15,311 nt of DNA from Chloroflexota bacterium (GTDB lineage Bacteria; Chloroflexota; Dehalococcoidia; UBA3495). A program made the translations under genes and the position numbers. Each line of letters begins with the position of its first letter. Position 1 is the first letter of the stretch. Below, one piece after another: positions 13,337 through 15,311 of the stretch. Under the pieces are notes generated by a model. It did not search any database and was not told where the DNA came from. It saw only the letters and a program-made list of their open reading frames with translations. Location of the stretch: the NCBI GenBank assembly GCA_002707185.1, contig PAMF01000007.1, forward strand, positions 14,191-29,501. The letters are read 5' to 3'.

Positions 13337-15061
13337 TTACTTCCAACTCATTACACTAACCCGGATTCGATCATCAAATCCACGAGGTTCCCAATTTAAT
13401 TCTTCGACCTTGCCAAAATTAGCTGTTATATCAAACAAACCCATTATCAAATATTCATCATGGATCATGTCACCTATAGACTCTAAAATCTGTTTACGCT
13501 CCTCCCCAACAGCACCCATTCCACGAGTCCTCAAATCTTCCATTTTAGGATCACAAATTCGAGATCTATTACTTTCACACGACAAAACATCGTTTAAGAA
13601 CCTAGCAAAATCCTTGGAATCCATATTCTTGTTAGTTTCTATCATATCGGCATGATCACAGGTAGTAGGCTCACCAGTAATCAACCACCTTTCCTCGGTG
13701 ATTTCGGGCGAAACCAATCCTATACCACAATCCCGTATTGAATTTCTGACACTCATTTCAGGAAGTGTCAAACTCACGTTTATACCCAGATCTTGCCAAT
13801 AGCTAACTATAGATTCGTAAAGCTCTTGTTGGTTAGGCCAGTTCACGGGCCTACTAATCAACCTTATCTCCTCGCCTTGGTAGTCAGCTTCTTTTAATTT
13901 CTCCCTTACCAAGGAAGGATTGTAATCGTACGGCTCAACGTTCCTATCCGTTATGCCCAGAACTCCAGGGAATGCTATATTGCTACGACACGACGTAGAC
14001 CCTCCCAGTAAAACATCAACAACCTCTTGACAATCCCATCCATGAGCCAACGCCTGTCTCATAGCCTTTTTCTGTAGCAACGGATTCCAAACCGTATCAA
14101 ACAGTATAAAGTTGGTGGTTCCTCTGCTAGACGATTGGAATACAGGAACTGAATCCTTATCAGCCAATCCTAACCTGTAGGCAAGATCCGCTTCCCCTGT
14201 CTGAATCATAGCAGATCGTATAGTTGCCTCACCTCTCCAGACCCATTTCACATTTTGAATTATTGGGAATTGGGCCTCTTCAACGTCTGGATTAGGAACG
14301 TAATCAGGATAAGCTTCAGCAGTAATTGCGATACCTGGATCCCACTTAACTAACCTGTATGGGCCCAACCCGACGTTGTCTCGGGTAGTAACATCTACTG
14401 GGTTGTTCTCATACCACTCCGGAGCTAAAGCTCCCATTACAGTAGCTGTTTTTATAAAGATCGGGCAAGGTTTGTCACAGATTACTTTTACAGTCAGATC
14501 GTCTACTTTTTCGCCCCTATGTGTACCTGTATATCCGGCACTCGAGTTACTTCCAATATCTCGGTTGCCCGAAGCGTTCGTGAAATTCCAAGCGGCCGTA
14601 TCTCCGTTCCATGGTTCGCCATTATGAAATTTAACCCCTTCTCTTAGGGATATATGCCAGGTATCTAGCCCAATTAATTCCCATCCGGTAAAAGGAGATA
14701 GTGCAACCAATTCACGATCATCTTTATCGAACCAACCAAGAGGGTCGTTCAGATTCTCTCTATGAATTCTCCCACCTTGGGAGTGATGGTAAATGTTTAA
14801 ACCTGGTGGCTCATCGTCTAATACTATGATTACATCATCTCTACCTTGAGAAACCCCTGATTCTGGAGCGACGGTCGGCTCGGGTATGGAAGTAGCCTGA
14901 ACTCCAGCCGCCTTAGCTGACGGTTTAGATGCTTTGGATTCATCAGGACTGGTTGTCTCGGTGGCAGATGGTCCGCATGCTAACAGTATTAATGACGAAA
15001 TAGTCAAAATTATCAATAGAGATATGTTAAGTCCCCATTTCGGAAAATTTGATAAGGTCAT
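13337..15061 (-). CDS. ABC transporter substrate-binding lipoprotein, family 5 (oligopeptide/nickel type)
   Basis: This 574-residue exported lipoprotein has a basic, hydrophobic signal peptide (1-28) and lipobox L-L-A-C29, followed by a low-complexity Ser/Thr/Pro/Ala linker to about residue 70. The SBP_bac_5 domain follows, recognisable by VKFHNGEPWNGDTAAWNF near 140-160 and LVKWDPGIAITAEAYPDY further on. It would capture a peptide or other small organic ligand outside the membrane and pass it to a permease. GGAGG with a seven- to eight-base spacer precedes the ATG. No permease or ATPase gene is linked: downstream is a terminator and convergent gene, upstream is 250 bases without a gene. It is therefore an orphan binding protein within the window. 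Ligand unknown. Confidence 0.92.
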   Translation of the reverse strand: MTLSNFPKWGLNISLLIILTISSLILLACGPSATETTSPDESKASKPSAKAAGVQATSIPEPTVAPESGVSQGRDDVIIVLDDEPPGLNIYHHSQGGRIHRENLNDPLGWFDKDDRELVALSPFTGWELIGLDTWHISLREGVKFHNGEPWNGDTAAWNFTNASGNRDIGSNSSAGYTGTHRGEKVDDLTVKVICDKPCPIFIKTATVMGALAPEWYENNPVDVTTRDNVGLGPYRLVKWDPGIAITAEAYPDYVPNPDVEEAQFPIIQNVKWVWRGEATIRSAMIQTGEADLAYRLGLADKDSVPVFQSSSRGTTNFILFDTVWNPLLQKKAMRQALAHGWDCQEVVDVLLGGSTSCRSNIAFPGVLGITDRNVEPYDYNPSLVREKLKEADYQGEEIRLISRPVNWPNQQELYESIVSYWQDLGINVSLTLPEMSVRNSIRDCGIGLVSPEITEERWLITGEPTTCDHADMIETNKNMDSKDFARFLNDVLSCESNRSRICDPKMEDLRTRGMGAVGEERKQILESIGDMIHDEYLIMGLFDITANFGKVEELNWEPRGFDDRIRVSVMSWK

Positions 15062-15212
15062 ATCATTTACCTCCAGATTTGAATATGAGTTACATCAAAG
15101 GTACCGGCATATTTTTCAGACTATAAATCGAGACAATTTCGTAAAATCCGTCGAGGACACAGCGATCATTTTGGATTATAGATAATTTTACGATTATATT
15201 ATTAACGGACAT

Positions 15213-15236
15213 ATTATATCATGTGAATAGTCACAT
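15213..15236 (-). promoter_or_regulatory. Candidate promoter with overlapping dyad for the binding protein
   Basis: On the minus strand an extended -10, TGA-TATAAT (15221-15213), is preceded by the dyad ATGTGA-N4-TCACAT (15221-15236). The dyad fills the spacer between -35 and -10. A good -35 is lacking. The leader would be about 150 bases. Two further TATAAT hexamers (15193-15198 and 15175-15180) in this AT-rich stretch make the exact start uncertain. No gene is seen in 15062-15311. Confidence 0.35.
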
Positions 15237-15311
15237 TGTTACTCAGATCGACCTAATTTCGTCTGACAATAGCCCAAGCATCATACTATTGATCGCAGAA
15301 TACCTATCTCG

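Noticed and set aside
13326..13655. 109-codon open frame on the plus strand
   Set aside because: It is antisense to the end of the binding-protein gene, has no ribosome site and a composition typical of a shadow frame.
15221..15236. Classical CRP site
   Set aside because: The half-sites TGTGA/TCACA are right, but the spacer is four instead of six bases, so only a generic dyad is claimed.
1..15311. CRISPR array, tRNA, rRNA, integrase or transposase
   Set aside because: No regularly spaced repeats, no cloverleaf or rRNA-like segments and no matching protein motifs were seen on either strand.

Overview
The window reads as a stretch of bacterial chromosome, probably from an uncultured, catabolically versatile lineage. 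The best guess is a marine Chloroflexota of the SAR202 type. That rests only on the mix of genes (small dimeric barrels, amidohydrolase, DinB/maleylpyruvate-isomerase-like, CMD, lactonase, GMC oxidoreductase, PIG-L deacetylase, BluB, family-5 binding protein), the moderate G+C and strong GGAGG-type ribosome binding sites. Without a database search the taxon is an inference. There is no sign of phage, insertion sequences, CRISPR, tRNA or rRNA.

Layout. 290-592 (+) small dimeric alpha/beta-barrel protein; 945-2024 (-) ACMSD-type amidohydrolase; 2456-2755 (+) mini-cupin; 2900-3739 (-) DinB/MDMPI-like protein and 3841-4131 (-) second small barrel protein; 4269-4592 (+) third small barrel protein, related to the first; 4728-5132 (+) VOC/glyoxalase protein; 5254-5808 (+) carboxymuconolactone-decarboxylase-family protein; 6098-6961 (-) esterase-like alpha/beta hydrolase; 7333-8382 (+) seven-bladed lactonase-type propeller; 8494-9366 (+) PIG-L/MshB-type deacetylase; 9491-10201 (-) BluB; 10673-12253 and 12277-13116 (+) GMC oxidoreductase plus alpha/beta hydrolase in one operon; 13337-15061 (-) lipoprotein substrate-binding protein of a peptide/nickel-type ABC transporter. 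Most genes stand alone, with their own promoter and ribosome binding site, and orientation changes often.

Regulation is the strongest part of the window. A complete cobalamin riboswitch (about 10305-10470, minus strand) lies between a good promoter and an intrinsic terminator, just ahead of bluB. A pairing that excludes the terminator can be drawn, so bluB should be shut off by transcription termination when cobalamin is plentiful. Three very long perfect inverted repeats (26, 20 and 20 bp arms) lie downstream of genes and act as probable terminators, two of them between convergent genes. A 10-bp element, TGGTATGTTT, occurs as an exact inverted pair in front of the two divergent small-barrel genes at 4131 and 4269. 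A related TGGTATATAT stands at the same distance ahead of the third such gene at 290.

How the genes may work together. Many products belong to families used in aromatic-ring, lactone and ester breakdown: decarboxylating amidohydrolase, CMD, VOC, cupin, lactonase, GMC oxidoreductase and hydrolases. The binding protein could deliver oligopeptides or other small organic molecules. This suggests a loosely organised dissolved-organic-matter catabolic region rather than one tight pathway operon. BluB supplies the 5,6-dimethylbenzimidazole lower ligand of cobalamin and is functionally separate. No substrate can be assigned from sequence alone.
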